Source of the DNA: an uncultured Agathobacter sp.
GTDB lineage: Bacteria > Bacillota > Clostridia > Lachnospirales > Lachnospiraceae
Assembly: GCA_945910395.1 (NCBI GenBank)
Contig: CAMDYX010000008.1
Span: 1 to 62,293 of the forward strand
Length of the DNA stretch: 62,293 bases
Direction of reading: 5' to 3'
This document shows, one piece after another, positions 62,175 through 62,293 of the stretch (positions are counted from its first letter, which is position 1; each line of letters begins with the position of its first letter). A program made the translations under genes and the position numbers. Below the pieces are notes generated by a model, which was given only the letters and a program-made list of their open reading frames with translations, made no database searches and was not told where the DNA came from.

Positions 62175-62293
62175 TTGAGGTGCTAGAATCGTCGTATACC
62201 TAAAATTCTTGAAAAACAGCTTTGAATTGCGGATTTTTTGCGAATTGTACTATTTTGAGGAGCTGATTTTGCTGTATACCTAATATTTTCAAT
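62175..62293. repeat. 80-bp-period imperfect direct repeat at the window edge
   Basis: TTGAGG at 62175 and 62255, and GTATACCTAA at 62194 and 62274, are both spaced 80 bp; AATT-rich sequence between is loosely similar. The window ends inside the second copy, so the array size is unknown. Confidence 0.6.

Overview
Organism and overall picture. The window reads as a low-to-mid GC, motile, anaerobic Firmicute, most likely a Lachnospiraceae member of the Roseburia / Agathobacter / Lachnospira type. The evidence is the RNA polymerase and ribosomal proteins, an L10 leader, C+ L33, the FliW-CsrA pair, FlaG-FliD-FliS-FliT, tandem FlgK, sigma28-type flagellin promoters, and Rpn-like and AAA-ATPase-like accessory genes. 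Nearly all genes lie on the minus strand, so they are transcribed from high to low coordinates. Genus assignment is inference.

Region 1 (1-12920), housekeeping. Read in transcription order: rpmG-secE-nusG-rplK-rplA, then rplJ-rplL behind an L10 leader, then rpoB-rpoC, then rpsL-rpsG. Four near-consensus sigmaA promoters (all 17-bp spacers) and intrinsic terminators divide this block.

Region 2 (13000-19880), mixed accessory genes. It holds an orphan FliD-like protein (the only plus-strand gene), a helical unknown, a heptad-repeat coiled coil, a PHP phosphoesterase overlapping an XRE regulator, an SDR dehydrogenase, an HTH remnant, an Rpn-family nuclease/transposase and a divergent flagellin-like protein.

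Region 3 (19895-45182), a surface-glycan island between the flagellin-like gene and the two flagellins. It encodes GT2-type glycosyltransferases, CgeB-, RgpF- and WbsX-like enzymes, a radical SAM protein, two pairs of sugar epimerase-like TIM barrels, four LicD domains, two TagD-type cytidylyltransferase domains fused to other enzymes, Gfo/Idh/MocA oxidoreductases, a GDPD domain and a DUF6270-like protein. A small Rossmann-like module recurs ten times in nine of these proteins. My reading is a flagellin (or surface) glycan carrying polyol-phosphate or similar CDP-activated decorations, partly under sigma28 control.

Region 4 (45273-58953), flagellar late genes: two nearly identical flagellins with sigma28 promoters and CsrA-type GGA leaders, fliT-fliS-fliD-flaG, csrA-fliW, flgL, two flgK, flgN, flgM.

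Region 5 (58954-62293), a SulP transporter and a small Dabb-domain protein set among unusual intergenic sequence. There are arrays of hairpin-forming elements at fixed 75-bp and 53-bp periods, an 80-bp direct repeat at the window edge, and a dispersed repeat with further copies at 16463 and (half-site) 52686. The periodic hairpin arrays and the shuffled-module glycan island are the most unusual content.
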